Shown here piece after piece: positions 39,691 to 47,396 of a DNA stretch of 64,000 nucleotides. The stretch's first letter is position 1; each line of letters begins with the position of its first letter. Position numbers and translations under genes: made by a program. The notes below the pieces were generated by a model, which made no database searches, was not told the DNA's origin, and was given only the letters and a program-made list of their open reading frames with translations. This stretch comes from JAHECQ01 sp963775125. Lineage in GTDB: Bacteria > Actinomycetota > Acidimicrobiia > Acidimicrobiales > SZUA-35. The DNA is taken from the NCBI GenBank assembly GCA_963775125.1, contig CAVZHQ010000005.1:186001-250000 (forward strand). The letters are read 5' to 3'.

Positions 39691-41310
39691 ATGGCACTTT
39701 CGTTTGACCCGGCCGAGATCACTGCGGCCCTCAAGAAGAACCTCGAGAGCTATGCGGCCGACGTGACTTCTCGGACCGTGGGCCGAGTCGCCGAAGTCGG
39801 CGACGGCATCGCTCGCGTGACCGGCCTGCCTGACGCGGCCGTGAACGAGATGCTCCGCTTCGAGGATGGCACCATCGGCCTTGCGCTGAACCTCGACGAG
39901 GAAAGCATCGGAGCGGTGGTGCTCGGCGACGTCGACGCCATCCAAGAAGGGCAGACGGTCGAATCGACCGGCGAGATCCTCGCCATTCCCGTAGGCGACG
40001 GTCTGCTCGGCCGAGTCGTCAACGTGCTGGGTGAACCAATCGACGGTCGGGGACCCCTCACCAACGTGCAACCCCGCCGTATGGAGATCCAGGCACCGGG
40101 CATCACCGGCCGCAAGCCGGTGCACGAGCCGATGCAGACCGGCATCAAGGCCGTCGACTCGCTGATCCCGATCGGCCGTGGCCAGCGGGAACTGATCATC
40201 GGTGACCGCAAGACCGGCAAGACCCAGATCGCCATCGACACGATCCTCGCCCAAAAGGGCCTGGGCGTGAAGTGCATCTACGTCGCCGTCGGCCAGAAGG
40301 CGTCGACCGTCGCCCAGACCGTTGAGGTGCTTCGCGGCTTCGGCGCCATGGACTACACCGTCATCGTCGTGGCCGCCGCTTCGGATCCGGCCCCCTTCAA
40401 GTACCTCGCCCCCTACTCGGGTTGCGCCATGGGTCAGCACTGGATGGAGAACGGCGAACACGCCCTCGCCGTCTACGACGACCTCTCCAAGCAGGCCGAG
40501 GCCTACCGTCAGGTCTCGTTGCTGCTCCGCCGCCCACCGGGCCGTGAAGCCTTCCCGGGCGACGTGTTCTACCTGCACAGCCGTCTGCTCGAACGGGCAG
40601 CCAAGCTGTCCGATGCCAACGGCGCCGGTTCGCTCACTGCCCTACCGGTCATCGAGACCAAGGCCGGCGACGTCTCGGCCTTCATCCCCACCAACGTGAT
40701 CTCCATCACCGACGGCCAGATCTACCTCCAGGACGACCTGTTCAAGTCGGGCATCCGACCCGCGGTCGACGTGGGTATCTCGGTGAGCCGTGTGGGTTCG
40801 GCCGCCCAGATCAAAGCCATGAAGAACGCCGTCGGTACCCTCAAGTCCGACCTCCAGCAGTTCCGTGAACTCGCAGCGTTCGCCGCCTTCGGCTCCGACC
40901 TCGACGCGGTGTCGCAGGCCCAGCTCGATCGGGGCTACCGACTCACCGAGTTGCTCAAGCAGGGCATCAACGCGCCGGTACCGGTTCAGGAACAGGTCGT
41001 GATCCTGTACGCCGGCACCCGAGGCTTCCTCGACAAGGTGGCCGTCACCGACGTCCAGCGGTTCGAGGTCGGCCTGGTCGAGTGGTTCCGCAGCCGTCAC
41101 TCCGACCAGCTGCAGCACATCGTCGACACCGGCTCGGTGCAGGACGAAGAGGCGCTGCAGGCGGCCATCGCTGCCTTCGCCGACCAGTTTGCCGCCAACA
41201 ACGGCACGGTCTCGCCTCCCGATGCCTCCGAGCAGGGCGCGGCCTCCTCCCGCCTCGTCGATGCCGCGAACACCTTGCCTGAAGAAGACGTAAGCCGAGC
41301 AGAGGCCTGA
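39691..41310 (+). CDS. atpA: ATP synthase F1 subunit alpha
   Basis: This 539-residue non-catalytic nucleotide-binding subunit has Walker A IGDRKTGKTQIAIDTI, the VYDDLSKQAEAYRQVSLLLRRPPGREAFPGDVFYLHSRLLERAAK segment and SVSRVGSAAQIKAMK. A low-complexity C-terminus of about 30 residues (SPPDASEQGAASSRL...) extends it slightly beyond the usual end. Confidence 0.97.
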   Translation: MALSFDPAEITAALKKNLESYAADVTSRTVGRVAEVGDGIARVTGLPDAAVNEMLRFEDGTIGLALNLDEESIGAVVLGDVDAIQEGQTVESTGEILAIPVGDGLLGRVVNVLGEPIDGRGPLTNVQPRRMEIQAPGITGRKPVHEPMQTGIKAVDSLIPIGRGQRELIIGDRKTGKTQIAIDTILAQKGLGVKCIYVAVGQKASTVAQTVEVLRGFGAMDYTVIVVAAASDPAPFKYLAPYSGCAMGQHWMENGEHALAVYDDLSKQAEAYRQVSLLLRRPPGREAFPGDVFYLHSRLLERAAKLSDANGAGSLTALPVIETKAGDVSAFIPTNVISITDGQIYLQDDLFKSGIRPAVDVGISVSRVGSAAQIKAMKNAVGTLKSDLQQFRELAAFAAFGSDLDAVSQAQLDRGYRLTELLKQGINAPVPVQEQVVILYAGTRGFLDKVAVTDVQRFEVGLVEWFRSRHSDQLQHIVDTGSVQDEEALQAAIAAFADQFAANNGTVSPPDASEQGAASSRLVDAANTLPEEDVSRAEA

Positions 41311-41316
41311 TCTCTT

Positions 41317-42309
41317 ATGCCGGGTGGAGCCGAACGAGTTCTCCGACGCCGCATTGGCAGCGTCAAGAACACCAAGAAGATTACGCGGGCCCAGGAGCTC
41401 ATCGCTGCGACCCGAGTCGCTCAGGCCCAGCGGCGTGCCGCGGCGGCTCGTCCCTACAGCGAACAGCTGACGGGTGTGATCGAGAACTTGGCGGCGGGCG
41501 GCGCGGATGTCGATCACCCGTTGCTCCGCCAGGCCGAGAACGTCCAGCGTGTTGCCTTCGTGGTGTGCGCCGGCGATCGTGGCTTCGCCGGCCCGTACAA
41601 CGCTCAGGTCTTCCGCGCGGCCGAACGTGAGATCCAGGCGCTCCGCAACGACGGCGGCGACTACCGCATCGTCAGCGTCGGCAAGAAGACCAACGACTTC
41701 TTCCGCTTCCGTGGGTTCACCGTCGACTCGCATTTCGAAGGCTTCACCGGCGCCCCGACCTACGACAGCGCTCGTTCGATCGCTCGCCGGGTTCGGGAGA
41801 TGTTCGACAACGGCGAGGTCGACCAGGTCGAACTCATCTACACCGAGTTCGTCTCCATCGGTACCCAGCGAGCCGTGGTCCGGCGGTTCCTGCCGCTCGA
41901 GTCGACGAAGTCCATCGCTGCTCACGGCGCGGGTGACGCTGCTGCTGCAGCCAGCTATGCCTTCGAGCCGTCGCCGGAAGGTGTGCTCGAAGACCTCCTG
42001 CCCCGCTACGTCGAGGCCCGACTGTTCGCCGCACTCCTCGACGCGGCGGCATCCGAACACGCCAACCGTCAGCGGGCGATGAAGGCCGCCACCGAGAACG
42101 CCGAAGAGCTCATCATCAAGCTCTCGCGCATCATGAACCGGGCCCGTCAGGAATCCATCACCACCGAGATCATGGAGATCGTCAGTGGAGCCGAGTCCCT
42201 GAACGCCGATCAGAGCGACGATTCCGATTATCTGATCGATCATCTACAAGCCGCCCATGTCTTCCCCGAACACCTCGGGCACCCGAACGAACACCGTCAG
42301 CACGTCTGA
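41317..42309 (+). CDS. atpG: ATP synthase F1 subunit gamma
   Basis: This 330-residue rotor shaft has RRRIGSVKNTKKITRAQELIAATRVAQAQ at the N-terminus and the C-terminal NRQRAMKAATENAEELIIKLSRIMNRARQESITTEIMEIVSGAESL. Gamma subunits usually stop near this point. Here an acidic tail of about 37 residues follows. A TCCCTGA stretch near 42198-42204 would give a stop at the usual place if one C were absent, so the tail may be an indel artefact. Confidence 0.93.
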   Translation: MPGGAERVLRRRIGSVKNTKKITRAQELIAATRVAQAQRRAAAARPYSEQLTGVIENLAAGGADVDHPLLRQAENVQRVAFVVCAGDRGFAGPYNAQVFRAAEREIQALRNDGGDYRIVSVGKKTNDFFRFRGFTVDSHFEGFTGAPTYDSARSIARRVREMFDNGEVDQVELIYTEFVSIGTQRAVVRRFLPLESTKSIAAHGAGDAAAAASYAFEPSPEGVLEDLLPRYVEARLFAALLDAAASEHANRQRAMKAATENAEELIIKLSRIMNRARQESITTEIMEIVSGAESLNADQSDDSDYLIDHLQAAHVFPEHLGHPNEHRQHV

Positions 42310-42328
42310 TACCCAGGAGCACACAGCC

Positions 42329-43789
42329 ATGACTGCCACTGAACCCCAGCTCAAGGAAGGCCGCATCGTCGGCATCGCCGGCCCCGTGGTCGACGTCGAG
42401 TTTCCGCCGGACGCGCTGCCCCGCATCAACACCGCCATCGAGTTCGACGTCGAAGTCGCCGGTGAGACCACGGTCGTCATGGCCGAGGTCGCCCAGCAGC
42501 TGGGCGACTCCCGGGTACGAGCCGTCTCCCTGAAGCCCACCGACGGTCTCCGCCGCGGGACTCCGGTACGCAATCTCGGTCACGGCATCCGGGTACCTGT
42601 CGGCGATGTCACCCTCGGGCACATCTGGAACGTCGTCGGCGAACCGCTCGACGTGCCGATCGAGAGCCTCGACATCAAGGAGCGGTGGGAGATCCACCGT
42701 CACGCTCCCTCGTTCGACAAGTTGGCTCCGACCAAGGAAGTCCTCGAGACCGGCATCAAGGTCATCGACCTCCTCACCCCGTACCTGCAGGGCGGCAAGA
42801 TCGGTCTGTTCGGTGGAGCCGGCGTCGGCAAGACCGTGCTCATCACCGAGATGATCACCCGTGTCGCCTCCCAGCACGGTGGTGTGTCGGTATTCGCCGG
42901 CGTGGGCGAGCGCACCCGTGAAGGGACCGACCTCTTCATCGAGATGGGCGAGACGCTCATGGGCGACGGGGTCACCTCGGTGCTCTCCAAGGCCGCGCTC
43001 TGTTTCGGCCAGATGGACGAACCCCCGGGTGTGCGGCTCCGCATCGCCCTGGCCGCCCTCACCATGGCCGAGTACTTCCGTGACGTGCAGGGCCAGGACG
43101 TGTTGCTCTTCGTCGACAACATCTTCCGCTTCGTGCAGGCCGGCTCCGAGGTGTCCACCCTCCTCGGTCGTATGCCGTCCGCCGTGGGTTACCAGCCGAC
43201 CCTGGCCGACGAGATGGGTGTTCTCCAGGAGCGCATCACCTCCGCCGGCGGCCACTCGATCACCTCGCTCCAGGCCGTCTACGTGCCCGCCGACGACTAC
43301 ACCGACCCGGCTCCGTTCACCACCTTCACCCACCTCGACGCCACCACCGAGCTCTCCCGTGACATTGCGGCCAAGGGCATCTACCCCGCCGTCGATCCGC
43401 TGGCGTCCACCTCGTCGATCCTTGCGCCCGAGGTCGTCGGCGACCGTCACTACCAGGTCGCTCGGCGCGTTCAGGAAGTGCTTCAGCGGTACAAGGAACT
43501 CCAGGACATCATCGCCATTCTCGGCCTCGACGAACTCTCCGAAGAAGACCGGGTCACCGTCAACCGGGCCCGCAAGGTCGAGCGCTTCCTTTCCCAGCCG
43601 ATGTTCGTCGCCCAGGTCTTCACCGGCCTCCCCGGCGTGTTCACCCCGGTCGAGGAGACCATCGACTCGTTCGAAGCACTCGTTCGTGGCGATCTCGACG
43701 ACCTCCCCGAGCAGGCGTTCCTCAACGTCGGTGGCGCCGACTCGGCCCGCGAGAAGGCGGCTCAGCTCCGCAAGGACGCTGGCGTCTGA
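42329..43789 (+). CDS. atpD: ATP synthase F1 subunit beta
   Basis: This 486-residue catalytic subunit starts at ATG 42329 after AGGAGC. It has Walker A GGAGVGKT, the ERTREG loop with the catalytic Glu, LFVDNIFRFVQAGSEVSTLLGRMPSAVGYQPTL, and the DELSEEDR motif (here LDELSEEDRV). The upstream in-frame ATG at 42257 lies inside atpG and is less likely. Its stop shares a base with the atpC start (TGATG). Confidence 0.97.
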   Translation: MTATEPQLKEGRIVGIAGPVVDVEFPPDALPRINTAIEFDVEVAGETTVVMAEVAQQLGDSRVRAVSLKPTDGLRRGTPVRNLGHGIRVPVGDVTLGHIWNVVGEPLDVPIESLDIKERWEIHRHAPSFDKLAPTKEVLETGIKVIDLLTPYLQGGKIGLFGGAGVGKTVLITEMITRVASQHGGVSVFAGVGERTREGTDLFIEMGETLMGDGVTSVLSKAALCFGQMDEPPGVRLRIALAALTMAEYFRDVQGQDVLLFVDNIFRFVQAGSEVSTLLGRMPSAVGYQPTLADEMGVLQERITSAGGHSITSLQAVYVPADDYTDPAPFTTFTHLDATTELSRDIAAKGIYPAVDPLASTSSILAPEVVGDRHYQVARRVQEVLQRYKELQDIIAILGLDELSEEDRVTVNRARKVERFLSQPMFVAQVFTGLPGVFTPVEETIDSFEALVRGDLDDLPEQAFLNVGGADSAREKAAQLRKDAGV

Positions 43790-44205
43790 TGGCCTTCCAG
43801 GTCGAGCTCGTTTCACCGGAGACCTCGCTCTATTCGGGCGAGGGGACCCAGGTGGTCGCCCGCACCCGCGGCGGCGGCGAAATTGCGTTCCTCACCGGTC
43901 ACGAACCCTTCGTCGGCAGCTTGCAGGCGAGCGAAGTCAGGGTCAGCGAGACCGGTGGGCACGTGCAGTCCTTCGCGGTACGCAGCGGCTTCGTGTCGGT
44001 GTCGGGCGACAAGGTGACGGTGCTCTCCGACGAGGCAACGCCGACTGCGGACATCGACCTCGATGCGGCCCGCGCCGATCTCGACGCAGCGCAGGCTGCG
44101 CTCAGCGTCAACCCCGACGATCCCTACGCCCGCGAAGACCTCCGTTGGGCCGAACTACGTGTCCGGCTCGCCACAGGCGGCGGGGGCGGGGCAGCGCATC
44201 ACTAG
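43789..44205 (+). CDS. atpC: ATP synthase F1 subunit epsilon
   Basis: This 138-residue protein has the N-terminal beta-sandwich (FQVELVSPETSLYSGEGTQVVARTRGGGEIAFLTGHEPFVGSL) and a C-terminal helical hairpin rich in Ala/Asp with a Gly-rich end. It would link rotation to the c-ring and may regulate ATP hydrolysis. It closes the operon. Confidence 0.94.
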   Translation: MAFQVELVSPETSLYSGEGTQVVARTRGGGEIAFLTGHEPFVGSLQASEVRVSETGGHVQSFAVRSGFVSVSGDKVTVLSDEATPTADIDLDAARADLDAAQAALSVNPDDPYAREDLRWAELRVRLATGGGGGAAHH

Positions 44206-44208
44206 CCA

Positions 44209-44230
44209 ACGCCGGCTCAGCATCCGGCGT
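44209..44230 (+). terminator. possible terminator after the ATP synthase operon
   Basis: A 7-bp stem ACGCCGG / CCGGCGT with an 8-nt loop lies just past atpC. No T run follows, so it may be a weak or factor-dependent site. Confidence 0.35.
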
Positions 44231-44259
44231 CTCGTGCCGATCCTAGATAGGTGACCGGA

Positions 44260-45246
44260 ATGAACGACGAACGACTGAAGCCGGAACGCAACCTCGCTCT
44301 CGAGCTGGTGCGAACCACCGAAGCGGCGGCCATGGCCGCGGCCCGTTGGATGGGTCGAGGTGACAAGAACGGCGCCGACCAGGCCGCCGTCGATGCCATG
44401 CGGCACGTGCTGGACGGCGTAGAGATGGACGGCATCGTCGTCATCGGCGAGGGCGAAAAGGACGAAGCGCCGATGCTCTACAACGGAGAGCAGATCGGCA
44501 ACGGTCGTCCTCCCCACACCGATATTGCGGTCGATCCGATCGACGGCACGACGCTCACCGCCAAGGGCCAGGGCGGCGCCATCGCGGTCATCGCGGTCTC
44601 CGAGCGGGGGTCGATGTACAACCCCGGCCCCATCGTGTACATGGAGAAGCTGGCCGTCGGCCCCGACGGTGCCGGTGTCGTCGACATTCGCCTCCCGGTC
44701 GACAAGAACCTGAGGGCGCTGGCCAAGGCCAAGCGCTGCGACATCGCCGACCTCACCGCGTGTGTCCTCGACCGTGATCGTCACATCGAGCTCATCCGGG
44801 AAATTCGCGAGGCCGGTGCGCGCATCAAGCTGATCGGCGACGGCGACGTCGCCGGAGCAATTGCGTGCGCGTGGCCCGACTCGGGCGTCGACATTCTCTT
44901 CGGTATCGGTGGGACGCCCGAAGGCGTCATCGCTGCTGCTGCCTTGAAGGCCATGGGCGGCGACCTCCAGGGTCGGCTCTACGCCAGGGACGACGCCGAA
45001 CGTGACCTGGCCCTCGAGCTTGGCTACGACCTCGAGGCCGTGTTGGGCCTGGAAGATCTGGTGAAGGGCGACAACTGCTTCTTCGCCGCGACCGGGATCA
45101 CCACCGGCGACCTGCTGAAGGGCGTCGACTTCCGGGGCAACACCGTCACGACGCAGTCACTGGTGATGCGCAGCCGCAGCGGCACCGTCCGCATGATCGA
45201 CGCGATCCACCAGCCGCAGAAGCTGCGTACGCTGCCCACCGACTGA
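44260..45246 (+). CDS. glpX: fructose-1,6-bisphosphatase class II
   Basis: This 328-residue Mn2+-type enzyme works in gluconeogenesis. It has VVIGEGEKDEAPML, the metal site DIAVDPIDGTTLTAKGQGGAIAVIAVSERG, LVKGDNCFFAATGITTGDLLKG and TVTTQSLVMRSRSGTVR. GTG 44251 is an alternative start that adds three residues. The stop codon lies inside the palindrome at 45239-45263, converging on the PPK2 gene with a 9-bp gap. Confidence 0.95.
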   Translation: MNDERLKPERNLALELVRTTEAAAMAAARWMGRGDKNGADQAAVDAMRHVLDGVEMDGIVVIGEGEKDEAPMLYNGEQIGNGRPPHTDIAVDPIDGTTLTAKGQGGAIAVIAVSERGSMYNPGPIVYMEKLAVGPDGAGVVDIRLPVDKNLRALAKAKRCDIADLTACVLDRDRHIELIREIREAGARIKLIGDGDVAGAIACAWPDSGVDILFGIGGTPEGVIAAAALKAMGGDLQGRLYARDDAERDLALELGYDLEAVLGLEDLVKGDNCFFAATGITTGDLLKGVDFRGNTVTTQSLVMRSRSGTVRMIDAIHQPQKLRTLPTD

Positions 45247-45263
45247 TCGGACCGATCAGTCGG
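45239..45263. terminator. 25-bp palindrome spanning both convergent stop codons
   Basis: CCGACTGATCGG, a single A and CCGATCAGTCGG form a perfect 12-bp inverted repeat. It contains the TGA of glpX and, on the other strand, the TGA of the PPK2 gene. It could end transcription both ways, though no T run is present. Confidence 0.6.
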
Positions 45264-46077
45264 GAATCGTCACACCCGCCAAGTCGGCCGGAGCTGGTGG
45301 ATACCCGAGGTTCAGCGCCTCGAGCTGATCGACCAGTAGCTTGAGGATCGCCCAATTGCGGTACCACTTGCGGTTGGCGGGGATCACGAACCACGGAGCG
45401 TCGGCGGTGCTGGTTTCGTTGAGCGCATCTTCGAACGCCGCCATGTAGTCGTCCCACCGTTCGCGGTGGGCGAGGTCGCCGACGGCGAACTTCCACTGCT
45501 TGGTCGGGTCGGCGAGGCGGGCCTCCAGACGCTGCTTCTGTTCGGACTTGGAGATGTGGAGGAAGAACTTGAGGATGGTGACGCCTTCGTCGACCAGCAT
45601 CGCCTCGAACTCGCGGATGTGCCGGTAGCGCTTGCGCCACCGTTCTTCGGGGGCGAGGTCCATGACCCGCACGACCAGGACATCCTCGTAGTGGCTGCGG
45701 TTGAAGATCACCATTTCGCCATCGGCGGGAACCTGTTCGTGAATGCGCCACAGGTAGTCGTGCGCCAATTCGTTGTCGCTCGGGGCCTTGAAACTGGCCA
45801 CCCGAACTCCGCTCGGGTTCAGGTGCTCGAACACCTTGCTGATGGTTCCGTCCTTGCCGCCCGCATCCATCGCCTGGAGCACGATCAGAATCCGGTGCTT
45901 GCCTTGGGCCCAGAGCTGCTCCTGGAGCGCTTCGAGTCGGAGGTTCAACTCGATCGATGCGGCTTCGACTGCCTGACGCTTGCCGGGGTCGACGCCCGGG
46001 GTGGCCGACGGGTCACGTTCCTTGAGCGCGAGCTTGTGATCTGGTTTGACTCGAAGCTCGTCAGGGTGATCTGCCAT
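45256..46077 (-). CDS. polyphosphate kinase 2 (PPK2 family)
   Basis: This 273-residue P-loop enzyme transfers phosphate between polyphosphate and nucleotides. It shows LQAMDAGGKDGTISKVFEHLNPSGVRVASFKAPSDNELAHDYLWRIH with Walker A, IFNRSHYEDVLVVRV with Walker B and the lid, and WFVIPANRKWYRNW. These are class I/III PPK2 features, and the GDP/ADP/AMP preference is not resolved. The start ATG 46077 follows a TACTGT box by 6 nt on the minus strand. Confidence 0.93.
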   Translation of the reverse strand: MADHPDELRVKPDHKLALKERDPSATPGVDPGKRQAVEAASIELNLRLEALQEQLWAQGKHRILIVLQAMDAGGKDGTISKVFEHLNPSGVRVASFKAPSDNELAHDYLWRIHEQVPADGEMVIFNRSHYEDVLVVRVMDLAPEERWRKRYRHIREFEAMLVDEGVTILKFFLHISKSEQKQRLEARLADPTKQWKFAVGDLAHRERWDDYMAAFEDALNETSTADAPWFVIPANRKWYRNWAILKLLVDQLEALNLGYPPAPADLAGVTIPD

Positions 46078-46083
46078 GGCCAA

Positions 46084-46089
46084 ACAGTA
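46084..46089 (-). promoter_or_regulatory. -10 box (TACTGT) of leaderless PPK2 gene
   Basis: On the minus strand TACTGT ends 6 nt before ATG 46077. The -10 of the divergent J-domain gene begins 6 bp away. Confidence 0.55.
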
Positions 46090-46094
46090 ACCGG

Positions 46095-46100
46095 TACCGT
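46095..46100 (+). promoter_or_regulatory. -10 box (TACCGT) of leaderless J-domain gene
   Basis: TACCGT ends 7 nt before ATG 46108. It is one of a pair of back-to-back leaderless promoters in a 30-bp spacer. Confidence 0.55.
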
Positions 46101-46107
46101 ACGGGGC

Positions 46108-46809
46108 ATGATCATCGCCGAGCTGGAGGTCTATCACTCGCGCCCCATTGCCCCGACCCGCAGGTTGGCGTTGGGTATGCGGAACCTCCCGATCGAGCCG
46201 GCACCGGGTCCGGGCGGGGTGTTGCTGGCGGGTATTCTGGCCGAGGCAGCTCCGAACGTACAGGCCGAACTGCGTGAAGATCTCGTCCGGCTGCTCGATG
46301 ACCTGGAGAACGGGCGCCGCGTGCGTCAACCTCGGGTGCGGCACCGCTTCCAGACCGATCGGGTCGGGCTGTTGCGCAGCACGCATCGGCTCGTAGCCGT
46401 GGGGAGCCGGCTCGAGTTCGAGTTCGATGCCGCCCTCGGTCTCCCGGTTCAGCAGGCCCTCGGCGCTCTGTACGCCGCCGGATCGCTGCCGTTCGAAGCT
46501 CGCCGTCCGGTGTTCGATGCGCTGCGTCTCGCTCTGGTATGGGGCCGAGAGGTCGATGCCCGGTTCATCTCGGCGGTGATGGGCGGCCGCGCACCGAATC
46601 TGGTCGACCTCCGGGCGTGGAATGATCCGGTCTCGTGGGCGCTGGAACTCCTCGAACTCGAAGCGTCGGCCAACAAGCGTGTGGTGCAACGCCGGTTCCG
46701 GGACCTGCTCCGCGAGGCGCACCCCGATCACGGCGGCGAGACCGACCTGGCGGCCAAGCGGATCGCCGAACTGACCGAGGCCCGCGACATCCTGATGGCC
46801 AGCCGCTGA
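46108..46809 (+). CDS. J-domain (DnaJ-like) protein
   Basis: This 233-residue protein has a C-terminal J domain (about 185-233), with KRVVQRRFRDLLREAHPDHGGETDLAAKRIAELTEARDIL, including the HPD tripeptide that stimulates Hsp70 ATPase. The first 180 residues are an unrecognised, mainly helical domain with AELEVYHSRPIAPTRRLALG and LAGILAEAAPNVQ. No Gly/Phe or zinc regions of canonical DnaJ are present, so it is a specialised co-chaperone. The next gene begins 2 bp later. Confidence 0.85.
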   Translation: MIIAELEVYHSRPIAPTRRLALGMRNLPIEPAPGPGGVLLAGILAEAAPNVQAELREDLVRLLDDLENGRRVRQPRVRHRFQTDRVGLLRSTHRLVAVGSRLEFEFDAALGLPVQQALGALYAAGSLPFEARRPVFDALRLALVWGREVDARFISAVMGGRAPNLVDLRAWNDPVSWALELLELEASANKRVVQRRFRDLLREAHPDHGGETDLAAKRIAELTEARDILMASR

Positions 46810-46811
46810 TC

Positions 46812-47396
46812 ATGGTCGCCCCCGCCGGAGTTCTGCTTTTCCATGGCGCCGGAGGCGACCGCGATCACCGGTTGTTCCTCGCGCTCGAGGCCGCGTTGCC
46901 CTTGCCGGTTGCGCGCTGCAACTTTCCCTACCGGGACAAAGGGCCGGGACGCCGCCCGCCGGACCGGATGCCGAAACTCCTCGAGTCCGTTGGTGCCCAC
47001 GCCAGCCGGTGTTCGGAGGAGTGGGGGGTTCCCCCCGAGGCGCTGGTACTTGGCGGCCGCTCGCTCGGTGGGCGGGCGGCCTCGTTGGCGGTGGCCGATG
47101 GTCTTCCGGCCGCCGGGCTGCTTCTGCTCAGCTATCCGTTGCACCCCCCAGGGAAGCCCGAGAGCCTTCGAACCGAGCACTTCGGTCGGTTGCACCTGCC
47201 GGTTCTGTTGGTGCAGGGAGGCTCGGATCCCTTCGGGAAGAAAGCCGAGTTCGATGCCCACACGCCCGCTCTTCCCGGTCCGTTCGACCAGGTCTGGCTG
47301 GACAAGACGGGACACGATCCCGCAGCGAAACACGACGCCACCATCGTGGCGGCCGTCGGCGGATGGCTGCAGCGCCTGACGACGTCAGCGGGCTGA
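46812..47396 (+). CDS. small alpha/beta hydrolase (KANL3/Tex30-like)
   Basis: This 194-residue protein has LLFHGAGGDRDH as the oxyanion loop, FPYRDKGPGRRPPDR, the nucleophile elbow LGGRSLGGRAA, LLVQGGSDPFG with the acid, and a late TGHDPAAKH histidine. This compact plan fits the KANL3/Tex30 group, whose bacterial members have unknown substrates. It starts 2 bp after the J-domain gene, so both come from one mRNA. Confidence 0.83.
   Translation: MVAPAGVLLFHGAGGDRDHRLFLALEAALPLPVARCNFPYRDKGPGRRPPDRMPKLLESVGAHASRCSEEWGVPPEALVLGGRSLGGRAASLAVADGLPAAGLLLLSYPLHPPGKPESLRTEHFGRLHLPVLLVQGGSDPFGKKAEFDAHTPALPGPFDQVWLDKTGHDPAAKHDATIVAAVGGWLQRLTTSAG

Noticed and set aside
42182..43816. 544-codon open frame on the minus strand opposite atpD
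   Set aside because: AtpD is unmistakable on the plus strand. The antisense frame is a codon-bias shadow.
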